Translations under genes and position numbers: made by a program | Shown: in pieces, positions 10,592 through 18,209 of the stretch | Position numbering within the stretch: position 1 is the stretch's first letter | Layout of the letters: every line of letters begins with the position of its first letter | The notes under the pieces: model-generated | What the model was told of the DNA's origin: nothing | What the model saw: only the letters and a program-made list of their open reading frames with translations | The model's database searches: none | NCBI RefSeq assembly: GCF_024505165.1 | Contig: NZ_JANIBK010000007.1 | Location: 1 to 63,497 of the forward strand | Length of the DNA stretch: 63,497 nt | From: Methylomonas rivi | GTDB taxonomy: Bacteria > Pseudomonadota > Gammaproteobacteria > Methylococcales > Methylomonadaceae | Direction: 5' to 3'

Positions 10592-10948
10592 ATGGCTCGT
10601 ATAGCCGGTATTAACGTAGCTGATCATAAGCACGCAGAAATTGCATTGACTGCTATATACGGAATTGGAAGGCAGACGGCACGGCTTATCTGCGCTAAGG
10701 TTGGCATACAAACTACCGTAAAAATCAAAGAATTAACCGAAGAACAAGTGGAAAATATCCGTAAGGTTATCTCCGCAATGACAGTAGAAGGTGATTTGCG
10801 ACGCGAAGTTTCAATGAACATCAAACGGTTAATGGATTTGGGGTGCTATCGAGGTATTAGACATAGAAGAGGGCTTCCATTGAGGGGGCAGCGCACTAGA
10901 ACAAATGCAAGGACCCGTAAAGGCCCTAGAAAACCAGTTACAAAATAA
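10592..10948 (+). CDS. rpsM: 30S ribosomal protein S13
   Basis: S13 forms head bridges to the 50S subunit and touches P-site tRNA through its basic tail. The 118-residue protein has [25 protein letters not shown] at the start and the C-terminal [27 protein letters not shown] precedes the ATG by nine bases. It is the first gene of the alpha operon. Confidence 0.97.
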   Translation: MARIAGINVADHKHAEIALTAIYGIGRQTARLICAKVGIQTTVKIKELTEEQVENIRKVISAMTVEGDLRREVSMNIKRLMDLGCYRGIRHRRGLPLRGQRTRTNARTRKGPRKPVTK

Positions 10949-10969
10949 AGTTTCTAAAAAGGCAAGTTA

Positions 10970-11356
10970 ATGGCAACCCAAAACCGTGTTAAAAAACGCA
11001 TTAAAAAAGAAGTGGCCGATGGCATCGCTCATGTCCATGCATCTTTTAATAATACTATAGTGACAATCACTGATAGAAAGGGAAATGCTCTTTCTTGGGC
11101 TACTTCAGGAGGATCAGGCTTCAGAGGGTCGAGAAAAAGCACTCCTTTTGCCGCGCAGGTTGCGGCTGAGAAGGCGGGATTGGTCGCTCAAGAATATGGC
11201 ATGAAAAATCTCGATGTAATGATCAAGGGGCCTGGGCCTGGAAGAGAGTCGGCTGTTCGCTCGTTGAATAGTATGGGTTTTAAAATTTCTAATATTGTGG
11301 ATGTAACGCCAATTCCACATAATGGTTGTCGTCCGCCTAAAAAGCGTCGCGTATAA
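10970..11356 (+). CDS. rpsK: 30S ribosomal protein S11
   Basis: S11 lies on the 30S platform near the mRNA exit and the Shine-Dalgarno helix. It is 128 residues, with [29 protein letters not shown] at about 21-49 (continuous in the protein) and the C-terminal [14 protein letters not shown]. The gap to rpsM is 21 bases. Confidence 0.97.
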   Translation: MATQNRVKKRIKKEVADGIAHVHASFNNTIVTITDRKGNALSWATSGGSGFRGSRKSTPFAAQVAAEKAGLVAQEYGMKNLDVMIKGPGPGRESAVRSLNSMGFKISNIVDVTPIPHNGCRPPKKRRV

Positions 11357-11373
11357 AGGTTTTGGAGTAAAAA

Positions 11374-11994
11374 ATGGCAAGATATCTTGGACCCGTCTGC
11401 AAATTAAGTCGTAGGGAAGGAACAGACTTATTCCTAAAAAGCAGAGGAAAGTCGCTAGAAAACAAGTGTAAGTTAGATCAGCGTCCAGGTCAGCATGGCG
11501 CAAAACGCACTCGAAATTCTGACTACGCATTACAGTTACGGGCAAAACAAAGATTACGTCGAATTTATGGCGTGTTGGAAAAACAGTTTAGAAATTACTA
11601 TAAGGCTGCTGATCTCCAAAAAGGTGCGACAGGCCAAAATCTGTTGGATTTGCTCGAATCCCGTTTAGATAACGTTGTTTATAGAATGGGATTCGCGTCG
11701 ACTAGGGCTGAAGCTCGACAATTGGTTTCCCATAAAGCGATCATCGTTAATGACCAATTGATTAATATTCCTTCTTACCAAGTTGTGGCTGGCGATAAAA
11801 TTAGCCTTCGGCAGAAGGCAAAGAGTCAGCAGCGCATTAAGGAAGCACTGATTGTTGCGGAACAATACGGCTTTCCTCAGTGGGTTGAGGTTAACTCAAA
11901 AGAGATGAGTGGTACTTTCAAATCTCTACCGGATCGTGTTGATTTGGGCTCTGAGATTAATGAGCAGTTGGTTGTTGAGCTCTATTCTAAGTAA
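11374..11994 (+). CDS. rpsD: 30S ribosomal protein S4
   Basis: S4 starts 30S body assembly and in E. coli represses the alpha operon by binding its leader. It has 206 residues, the same as E. coli. An S4 RNA-binding domain lies at about 95-155 ([30 protein letters not shown]). No zinc-binding cysteine cluster is present. It sits between rpsK and rpoA, as usual. Confidence 0.97.
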   Translation: MARYLGPVCKLSRREGTDLFLKSRGKSLENKCKLDQRPGQHGAKRTRNSDYALQLRAKQRLRRIYGVLEKQFRNYYKAADLQKGATGQNLLDLLESRLDNVVYRMGFASTRAEARQLVSHKAIIVNDQLINIPSYQVVAGDKISLRQKAKSQQRIKEALIVAEQYGFPQWVEVNSKEMSGTFKSLPDRVDLGSEINEQLVVELYSK

Positions 11995-12010
11995 TTAGCT
12001 GGATTAAGGT

Positions 12011-13018
12011 ATGCAGAGTTCTATTGCGGGTTTGTTAAAGCCAAAATTAGTTGAAGTAGTTAGCCATTCAGCAAACCATTCAAGAATTGTTATCGAGCCC
12101 CTTGAGCGTGGTTATGGTCATTCATTGGGCAACGCTCTACGTAGAGTTATGCTGTCCTCAATACCAGGTTGCGCTGTTACGGAAGTTTCGATAGCAGGTG
12201 TGCTGCATGAGTACACGACAATTGAAGGTGTTCAAGAAGATGTAATCGACATCCTATTGAATCTAAAAAAGCTTGCTGTTATTTTGCACGGTAAAGATGA
12301 AGTTACTTTAACTTTGTCTAAATCCGGAATAGGTAGTGTCACCGCTGCAGATATAGAAACTACAAGTAGCGTTGAAATTATTAATCCGGATCTTGTAATA
12401 GCAAATCTTACGCAAGATAAACAACTTGATATAAAGATTAAAATAGAACGTGGACGTGGGTATATACCTGCTGCTGTTCGGAAAGAACAGATGGATGACA
12501 CGCCTGTAGGTGTTTTAATGGTGGATGCGGCTTTTAGTCCCATCGTTAAAGTTGCATATCACGTTGAAACTACTCGTGTCGAACAGAGAACCAATCTCGA
12601 TAAGCTTGTTATAGAGCTTGAAACAAATGGGACTGTAGATCCAGAAGCCGTTATTAAGTTAGCTGCTTCAATTCTGCATGATCAATTGTCGGTATTTGTG
12701 GATTTTGAAAAAGTCAAAGAGCAAATGCCTGAGGAAAGTGTTGTCGAGGAAGAGGCTTTCGACCCTATCTTATTAAGGCCTGTTGATGATCTTGAGCTAA
12801 CAGTGCGCTCAGCTAATTGCCTTAAAGCGGAGAATATTTTCTATATTGGTGATTTGATTCAGCGGACCGAAGTGGAATTATTAAGAACCCCTAATTTAGG
12901 GAAAAAATCTCTTACTGAAATAAAAGATATACTTGCCATAAAAGGCTTATCTTTGGGTATGAGGCTTGAAAATTGGCCGCCAGAAAATCTGGTAGATCAA
13001 TCCCAAATCGGTATATAA
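12011..13018 (+). CDS. rpoA: RNA polymerase alpha subunit
   Basis: Alpha dimerises to start RNA polymerase assembly; its C-terminal domain binds UP elements and activators. The 335-residue protein has the N-terminal domain ([20 protein letters not shown], about 34-53), a linker near 235-250 and the C-terminal domain. The C-terminal domain keeps the DNA-contacting [11 protein letters not shown] segment and the [12 protein letters not shown] motif. Length and position are standard. Confidence 0.98.
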   Translation: MQSSIAGLLKPKLVEVVSHSANHSRIVIEPLERGYGHSLGNALRRVMLSSIPGCAVTEVSIAGVLHEYTTIEGVQEDVIDILLNLKKLAVILHGKDEVTLTLSKSGIGSVTAADIETTSSVEIINPDLVIANLTQDKQLDIKIKIERGRGYIPAAVRKEQMDDTPVGVLMVDAAFSPIVKVAYHVETTRVEQRTNLDKLVIELETNGTVDPEAVIKLAASILHDQLSVFVDFEKVKEQMPEESVVEEEAFDPILLRPVDDLELTVRSANCLKAENIFYIGDLIQRTEVELLRTPNLGKKSLTEIKDILAIKGLSLGMRLENWPPENLVDQSQIGI

Positions 13019-13033
13019 AATAGGCAAATAAAC

Positions 13034-13393
13034 ATGAGACATCGTAAATCCGGTAGACAATTAAATAAAAATAGCAGCCACAGAAATGCGTTATTTAGCA
13101 ATATGGCTTGCTCATTGTTTAAGCATGAGCTGATTAAAACCACATTGCCAAAAGCAAAAGAATTACGTATGCTGGCCGAACCTTTAATTACCTTATCCAA
13201 AGAGGATTCGGTTGCTAAAAGACGTCATGCATTTTCAAAGCTGCGAGACAGAGAAGCAGTTACTAAGCTTTTTAATGATCTTGGTCCTAGATATAAAGAA
13301 AGGCCCGGTGGTTATTTAAGAATCATCAAATGCGGCTTTAGATCAGGTGATGATGCTCCGATGGCCTATGTAGAATTAGTTGACAGGGCTTAA
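13034..13393 (+). CDS. rplQ: 50S ribosomal protein L17
   Basis: L17 lies close to the exit tunnel. The 119-residue protein begins [17 protein letters not shown] and carries the conserved [22 protein letters not shown]. It is the last protein gene of the alpha operon. The tRNA-Thr gene follows 18 bases after its stop with no terminator between, so the two are probably co-transcribed. Confidence 0.97.
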   Translation: MRHRKSGRQLNKNSSHRNALFSNMACSLFKHELIKTTLPKAKELRMLAEPLITLSKEDSVAKRRHAFSKLRDREAVTKLFNDLGPRYKERPGGYLRIIKCGFRSGDDAPMAYVELVDRA

Positions 13394-13411
13394 TTAAGAA
13401 GTTAAGAAAAT

Positions 13412-13487
13412 GCTGGTGTAGCTCAGTTGGTAGAGCAGCTGATTTGTAATCAGCCGGTCGCGGGTTCGAGTCCCATCACCAGCTCCA
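13412..13487 (+). tRNA. tRNA-Thr (anticodon TGT)
   Basis: A 76-base cloverleaf is visible. The acceptor stem pairs GCTGGTG with CACCAGC, followed by discriminator T and an encoded CCA. The D-arm contains AGCTCAGTTGGTAGAGC. The anticodon stem is GCTGA/TCAGC with loop TTTGTAA, so the anticodon is TGT (13445-13447), reading ACA. The T-arm has GGTTCGAGTCC. It is probably released from the rplQ transcript. Confidence 0.97.
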
Positions 13488-13495
13488 TATAAATC

Positions 13496-13529
13496 AAGGG
13501 TTTAGTCAGAAATGACTAAACCCTTTTTT
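13496..13529 (+). terminator. Rho-independent terminator after tRNA-Thr
   Basis: GGGTTTAGTC (13498-13507) pairs perfectly with GACTAAACCC (13514-13523) over a six-base loop. Two flanking AA/TT pairs and six T (13524-13529) complete it. It ends the ribosomal/tRNA transcript. The opposite strand of the same hairpin encodes the last residues of the recombinase remnant, so it may work in both directions. Confidence 0.9.
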
Positions 13530-13727
13530 GTGCCCGTAGCTAAATCGTAGCTGTCAGATTCTTCCCCAACGGCCCGAAGCGCCGACAAGCGATCAACATA
13601 CCCCGCTAAATGCTCACTGGATAAATGAGCATAACGGCGCACCATCTCGACCGACTCCCAACCACCCAACTCTTGCAACACATGCAACGATATACCTGCT
13701 TGCACATACCAACTGGCCCAGGTATGC
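13502..13727 (-). pseudogene. Tyrosine recombinase (phage-type integrase), C-terminal remnant
   Basis: Read on the minus strand, this stretch encodes about 75 residues of a tyrosine recombinase C-terminus. It has the [11 protein letters not shown] block, ELGGW and MVRRYAHL; the HTW segment corresponds to the catalytic H-x-x-R/HxxW region, and the tyrosine of RRYAHL is the expected nucleophile. The upstream half of the enzyme, including the first catalytic arginine, is missing, because the IS21-like element begins exactly before the HTW codons. The nominal ATG at 13792 belongs to IS sequence. Its place beside tRNA-Thr is typical of an integrated island whose body has been lost. Confidence 0.82.
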
Positions 13728-13780
13728 TGTTGGTGCCGGGCGAAAATTGACCAGCCGTACCGGTTGAAATTTGACCAGGG
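13728..13780 (+). repeat. IS21-like left terminal repeat region
   Basis: This end begins TGTTGGTGCCGGGCGAAAATTGACCAG and repeats the motif as CCGGTTGAAATTTGACCAGGG (two separate copies, read in order along the region). It forms the junction with the recombinase remnant. It corresponds in inverted orientation to the region at 15368-15429. Confidence 0.7.
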
Positions 13781-13788
13781 GGGGCGGG

Positions 13789-15324
13789 TCACCGGCTGTG
13801 AATAAGTGTAAAGGAAACGGATGATGAGAGGTAGTCGGCTATGGGCGCATTCTTGATCTGTAAGGCGTCAGGCGTGATAACCGTCTGTGGTTCGACAGGC
13901 GGTTGACTGCCACCGGCAAGCGTAGACACGAGATGTTTGACCTGCTCGATGCTGACCACCCCGGCTGCCAGCAAAGACTCCACCGCTGTCAGCACCGCTG
14001 TCAGCACCGCGTCCAGGCCTTGCCGGGGCACGCAGGCCAACAGGTCGGCCATCGCTAGATCACCACCGGTCTGTTTGTTTAACGCGCGTTTCATAGACAG
14101 CAGCGCGCTCGGCATTTCAGTAAAGGGGGCACCATTGCGTAGCGCGCCGGGTTTGCGCGCCAATAACGGCAGATAGTGTTGCCAGTCATAGCTAACCTGA
14201 TCGCGATCCAACAGCCGCCCATGGCTGGCAACCCAGACATCGTCGCCATACAAGTCGAGCCGGTCCGGATACAGGCGCACGCTGATCCGCCGGTTGGCCC
14301 AGCGGCAAGGCACCGAATAACGGTTGTGCTTCACCGTCACCAAGCAGGTGCTGGACACGCGGGCCACAAACTCAATGTAACCGTCGAATATGCCGGGCAT
14401 AGGCATCAACTCCGATTGCTCCAGTTCCAAAGCCTCTTGCACCGTCATGCCTTGCCTTTCAGGCCAGGGTAATTCAAGCCAGAGTGCTAGGCAACGGGCT
14501 TCCAGCCAATCATTGAGCTCGGCAAAGCTGGCAAAGCATTGTTGACTGGCATCCAGCCAGAGCCGGCGTCGGCTGTCCTGTACGTTTTTTTCGACGATGC
14601 CTTTCTCCCAGCCGGACGCCACGTTGCAGAAGTCCGGATCGAACAGATAATACGCCGTCATCGCTGCAAACCGGGTGTTGACGATACGTTCCTTGCCTTT
14701 CTGTACCTTGTCGACCGCCGTCTTCATGTTGTCGTATATCCCGCGCAGCGGCACACCACCGAATGCCTGAAACGCACGACGATGGGCGTCGAACAGCATC
14801 TCATGACTTTGGCTGGGATAGGCGGCCAGCAAAAACGCTCGGCTGGCACACAGCTTGGTATGCGCTACAGACAAGCGTCGATAAACGCCGCCGACCACCA
14901 GCGACTCTTCGCTCCAGTCGAATTGAAAGGCTTCGCCCCAACGGAATTTCAACGGCACAAAGGCGTGTTTGCCGGCATGGCTACTCGCCTCTTGGCGCCA
15001 GGCACGGATGTAATCGGTGAGTTGCGTATAGCCGCCTTCATAGCCGGCTTTCTGCAACTCTTCCAACAGCTTCAAGGCTGTCCGCCGTTCCCGTTTGGGA
15101 CGATAGCCATCGGCGATCAGCGCGCGTTTGAGCTGATCTTCAAACGAGGATAGCTTGGTCGGCTGGGGGCAGCGTTTATATTTCGGATTGGTCTCGCTGG
15201 GCATTCGCAACCACCTTTTGACGGTGTTGCGAGACAGGCTGGTTCGCCTGGCGATCTCGTTGATGGATAACTTGTCGCGGAAATACATCCGCCGAATTTT
15301 TGAAAATAAGATCACGGTCATCAC
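13789..15324 (-). CDS. istA: IS21-family transposase IstA
   Basis: IstA is the DDE transposase of IS21 elements and normally works with the ATPase IstB. The 511-residue protein has an N-terminal helix-turn-helix ([21 protein letters not shown], about 18-38). The rve catalytic core shows FDWSEE (first Asp), [13 protein letters not shown] (second Asp) and [16 protein letters not shown] (Glu). A C-terminal Mu-transposase-like beta domain follows. The last 15 or so residues, after APIADY, look unlike the family's usual ending and run into the terminal repeat, as if an internal deletion removed istB and the native end. It also has a 12-base tandem duplication (13981-14004) giving [10 protein letters not shown]. 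Confidence 0.88.
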   Translation of the reverse strand: MMTVILFSKIRRMYFRDKLSINEIARRTSLSRNTVKRWLRMPSETNPKYKRCPQPTKLSSFEDQLKRALIADGYRPKRERRTALKLLEELQKAGYEGGYTQLTDYIRAWRQEASSHAGKHAFVPLKFRWGEAFQFDWSEESLVVGGVYRRLSVAHTKLCASRAFLLAAYPSQSHEMLFDAHRRAFQAFGGVPLRGIYDNMKTAVDKVQKGKERIVNTRFAAMTAYYLFDPDFCNVASGWEKGIVEKNVQDSRRRLWLDASQQCFASFAELNDWLEARCLALWLELPWPERQGMTVQEALELEQSELMPMPGIFDGYIEFVARVSSTCLVTVKHNRYSVPCRWANRRISVRLYPDRLDLYGDDVWVASHGRLLDRDQVSYDWQHYLPLLARKPGALRNGAPFTEMPSALLSMKRALNKQTGGDLAMADLLACVPRQGLDAVLTAVLTAVESLLAAGVVSIEQVKHLVSTLAGGSQPPVEPQTVITPDALQIKNAPIADYLSSSVSFTLIHSR

Positions 15325-15367
15325 CTTCTAAGCTCCTGTCTAATTTTTGGACAGGACAGGTTAATAA

Positions 15368-15429
15368 CCCTGGTCAATTTTCATCCGGAATTTACCGGTT
15401 TACATAGTCATTTTCAACCGGCGTCAACA
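15368..15429 (-). repeat. IS21-like right terminal repeat region
   Basis: Read inward on the minus strand, this end begins TGTTGACGCCGGTTGAAAA and later carries GATGAAAATTGACCAGGG. That is the inverted counterpart of the left end, with some differences. The istA start lies about 45 bases further inward. Confidence 0.7.
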
Positions 15430-15569
15430 GTCACGGTTGAGTGCCGAAATTTGATGTGCTGTGGGTATGTTACGAATATGTGCAATCTGCTTCCACCTAT
15501 ATTTTCGACATCTTAGGCTTCAGCGTAACCGAACAACGCGAAAATGGCATATAAGCAATTTGTTGAAAA

Positions 15570-15591
15570 AAAGGGCCGTGTCCGGCCCTTT
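15570..15591 (-). terminator. Terminator of the PEP-CTERM-like gene
   Basis: GGGCCG (15573-15578) pairs with CGGCCC (15583-15588), extended by A/T pairs. On the minus strand the hairpin is followed by a run of seven T, so it should end transcription coming from the gene at 15659-16336. The rest of 15430-15658 contains no gene that I can support. Confidence 0.75.
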
Positions 15592-15658
15592 CTAGTCGAT
15601 ATTAATATCTAAGCTTTCGTTGTAACTTCGAAAAAGTATTAGTTCATACTCCTTTGTG

Positions 15659-16336
15659 TTAACAAGCGATTTCAGCAGTTAGCCGATTTTTACGCAGTAG
15701 GGTGAATAGCCCAAAAGCTGAGCCAATCAACCATCCCGCGCCCGGTACAGGCACTGTTGTAATGGCGCTGGCGGAAAGTGGTGAGGTTGTGGCAATTAAG
15801 GCGCCGCTACCGAACCCAAGTGCGCTGGCAAGGCCGGTTGCCGAGAGGTAAACGCTTTCCGCGCTACCAAATAAAGTGCCGAAGCCACTGATTTGGTTGG
15901 TGGAAAAGCCAAGCGTATCGGAATCAAAGGCGAAATTGTCTAGTTTTGCGGTCAATAGATCTCCGCTTATAAATACTCCTGGGAGATTCGCATAGGGAAA
16001 AGGTATTTCACCTGAAATTGATAAAGCTCCTGTATTGGCTATGTACGAACCATCGCCCGAAAATAGTGCGGTCAACACAAAGTAGGCTGGATGGGATGCG
16101 CTGGATGTAACGCTTGTAGAGCCTAGATTAAAAGTTAAAGGCGCTCCAGAATTGGTTGCGGCAAATAAATAATTATTGCCTCCGAGGTCAAACAAATTTA
16201 TTTGCGCATCATTATAAAAGTTAGGATTGCCGGATTCCGGGATGCCCGGTAAGCTCATTACTGCAGAATGACTCAGTGGCGAATATGCAATCAGCATAAC
16301 CAATGCACAAGCCACAATGTTTTTGAATCTAATCAT
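15659..16336 (-). CDS. Exported PEP-CTERM-like protein of unknown function
   Basis: The 225-residue product has a signal peptide (basic start, then ACALVMLIAYSPLSHSA). Its low-complexity body is rich in Ser, Gly, Leu and Phe. The C-terminal tail is VPVPGAGWLIGSAFGLFTLLRKNR. That tail (VP-P motif, hydrophobic helix, basic end) matches the sorting signals read by exosortase (EpsH/XrtA-type) systems, in the VPLPxA-like variant. The frame extends to a GTG three codons upstream; the ATG is preferred because AAGGTGG lies seven bases before it. No exosortase gene is in the window. The substrate or role cannot be read from sequence. Confidence 0.75.
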   Translation of the reverse strand: MIRFKNIVACALVMLIAYSPLSHSAVMSLPGIPESGNPNFYNDAQINLFDLGGNNYLFAATNSGAPLTFNLGSTSVTSSASHPAYFVLTALFSGDGSYIANTGALSISGEIPFPYANLPGVFISGDLLTAKLDNFAFDSDTLGFSTNQISGFGTLFGSAESVYLSATGLASALGFGSGALIATTSPLSASAITTVPVPGAGWLIGSAFGLFTLLRKNRLTAEIAC

Positions 16337-16721
16337 AAATACCACCTTAATTTGATCTAAATAAAAGTTCCCCCGCGTCTACGAGTATATGGTAAATGAC
16401 TAGCATTGCCAGCTGAAAACCGGCCTTTAATGCGATCTTAATATGCGGCCAAACTATGGTGACTTTGTTGTTAAGATAAGATTAAAAAAGAATTTATTCA
16501 TTAAAAAGAGCATAAAAAGTGTTAGTGTTTTTCGCTATGAAGTTTTAGCGTAGAGCCAGGCAAGTTAAACTCTCCTGTCAATAGCGGATAGCCAATTATT
16601 CTGTGAGGTAGCTTCGCAAAGTTTCACATTACTTTGCGAGAGGAGCATGGAATCATAATGTACTAACGGAATGCCGGACAGCCTAAAGGAGGTGGTGAAG
16701 GCGAAATCCTGTTGCAAAAGA
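16337..16721. other. Intergenic region with a perfect 9-bp inverted repeat
   Basis: This 385-base gap separates the start of the PEP-CTERM-like gene from the end of crtN2. TCGCAAAGT (16614-16622) and ACTTTGCGA (16631-16639) form a perfect inverted repeat over eight bases. No T-run follows on either strand, so it is not an obvious terminator; an operator or the 3' end of the crt transcript is possible. GGAGGTGGTGAAG near 16687 has no good reading frame after it. Nothing else is supported. Confidence 0.5.
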
Positions 16722-18209
16722 CTAGTGTTTTAAGTCCGTCAAAATCTTGTCTCTCACCAATTGTCCGGATAGCGTCACCATCGGCATGCCGCCGCCAGGG
16801 TTCACGCTGCCGCCAACAAAATACACATTCCGGAATTCGCTGCTGCGTTGCGGTGCTTTGAAGCCCAGGTTTTGCCAGCGGTCCGCTACCACGCCGTAGA
16901 TCGAGCCCAAGTTGGAATAATACTTGGCCTGAATGTCCAGCGGAGTCCAGTACTCCTCGGTGACGATATGCTTGCGTAAGTCCGTCAAGCCCATGCGCTC
17001 CAGTTTGGCCAGCACCCGCTCGCGCAAGGCCCAATAATCGTCGGCGGTCAACGGTTTCTCCGGATCGATATGCGGTATGTGCGGCAGGATTTTGATGATC
17101 TCGCAACCCGCCGGCGCCTGGCTGGGATCGGTTTTGCACGGCGCGACCAGATAAATGGTCGGATCGTCGGACAGGCGGTGGCTTTTGAATACCGCATCGA
17201 AATGTTCGCGGGGATGATCGGAGTAAAAGAAGTTGTGATGCGCCAGTTGCGGATAAATCGTATCCACGCCCAAATGCAGCACCAGTCCCGAACAGCTGGG
17301 CTCGAAACGTTGCATTTTTTTCAGTTCGCCGGCCGGACTGCTTAACAGCTTTTGCATGGCCGGAATCACTTCCATGTTGGATACCACGATGTCGGCCGCC
17401 AAGCGTTCGCCATTTTGCAATAACACGCCGGTGGCGCGGTTATCTTGAGTCTGTATTTCGGTGACTTCGGTATTTAAACGAATGTTAACGCCCAACTCCA
17501 GGGCCAGTTTTTCCATGGCTTGAGCCATGCCGTACATCCCGCCTTTGACGTACCACAGGCCGTATTCGTATTGAATGTAAGGCATTAGGTTCATCAGGGC
17601 CGGCGCATCGTAAGGCGACGAACCGACGTATTTGATGAAATAATTCAGGATGTCGACCAATTTGGGGTTGGAAATAAATCGTCGCACGCCTTGGTCCATA
17701 TTACGGAATACATCGAAATTCAGGCTGCGTATTGGGCCGTAAAATTTCAGCAATTCCCAAAATGTATCCAGGCCTTTGGCGAAATAACCGGCTTCGGTTT
17801 CGCTGCCGAGCTTTCTGGAATAGGCCATGAAACGTTCGAATTCCGCGTAGGTGTCGGGACCGAGTTTGTCCAGTTCCCGGCGCTGGTTATCCGCGTCTTC
17901 ACATAAATCGATGGTGGTGCCGTCTTCAAAGAAGTTGCGCCAGTGCGGTTCGACTTTTTCGATGCCTACGTAATCGGCCATGTTTTTGCCGACGCGGCTG
18001 AACAGCGCTTCGAAGATATGCGGCATGGTCAGAATCGATGGTCCTAAATCGAAGGTAAAGCCGTCTTTGGTCATGATGTTGAGCTTACCGCCGACCTTGT
18101 CGTTTTTTTCCAGCAATTCGACGTTAAAACCTTCGGAGGCCAGCGAAATGGCCGCCGACAGGCCGCCCAGGCCAGCGCCGATAACGACGACGTTTTTATT
18201 CTTATTCAT
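16722..18209 (-). CDS. crtN2: C30 carotenoid oxidase, CrtN2 type
   Basis: This FAD enzyme of the CrtI/CrtN family in methanotrophs is reported to oxidise the ends of C30 diapocarotenoids. The dinucleotide motif is VVIGAGLGGLSAAISLA (about 8-24). The body includes DGFTFDLGPSILTMP and GSSPYDAPALMNLMPYIQYEYG, and the C-terminal FVGGSVNPGGGMPM is the family's FAD-contact end. The protein has 495 residues from the ATG that overlaps the ald stop (TGATG); an ATG six codons upstream is also possible. As I recall it, the Methylomonas CrtN2 sequence is extremely similar along the whole length. It is the last gene of the crtN1-ald-crtN2 operon. Confidence 0.9.
   Translation of the reverse strand: MNKNKNVVVIGAGLGGLSAAISLASEGFNVELLEKNDKVGGKLNIMTKDGFTFDLGPSILTMPHIFEALFSRVGKNMADYVGIEKVEPHWRNFFEDGTTIDLCEDADNQRRELDKLGPDTYAEFERFMAYSRKLGSETEAGYFAKGLDTFWELLKFYGPIRSLNFDVFRNMDQGVRRFISNPKLVDILNYFIKYVGSSPYDAPALMNLMPYIQYEYGLWYVKGGMYGMAQAMEKLALELGVNIRLNTEVTEIQTQDNRATGVLLQNGERLAADIVVSNMEVIPAMQKLLSSPAGELKKMQRFEPSCSGLVLHLGVDTIYPQLAHHNFFYSDHPREHFDAVFKSHRLSDDPTIYLVAPCKTDPSQAPAGCEIIKILPHIPHIDPEKPLTADDYWALRERVLAKLERMGLTDLRKHIVTEEYWTPLDIQAKYYSNLGSIYGVVADRWQNLGFKAPQRSSEFRNVYFVGGSVNPGGGMPMVTLSGQLVRDKILTDLKH

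Larger units (their letters stand above)
13728..15429 (-). mobile_element. IS21-family element lacking istB
   Basis: The two ends resemble each other when one is inverted. Both start TGTTG, then CCGG and GAAAA, and each contains repeated TTGACCAGGG motifs, as expected for the multiple terminal repeats of IS21-type elements. It is about 1.7 kb and holds a complete-looking istA but no istB ATPase gene; only about 60 bases lie between the istA stop and the left end. The flanking bases (GGTATGC on the left, GTCACGG on the right) show no target duplication. The boundaries are inferred from the repeats. Confidence 0.75.

Noticed and set aside
13977-14010. Short tandem repeat as a possible CRISPR or regulatory array
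   Set aside because: Only two full copies of a 12-base unit inside istA, in frame; a simple duplication. No CRISPR array was seen anywhere in the window.
14539-15153. Open frame of 204 codons on the plus strand
   Set aside because: It is the antisense of istA and has no family features.
15430-15558. Missing N-terminal half of the recombinase beyond the IS right end
   Set aside because: No frame there gives recombinase-like residues in the expected orientation.
16663-17139. Open frame of 158 codons on the minus strand
   Set aside because: It lies inside crtN2 in another frame, has odd composition (rich in Arg, Gly and Gln) and no family features.
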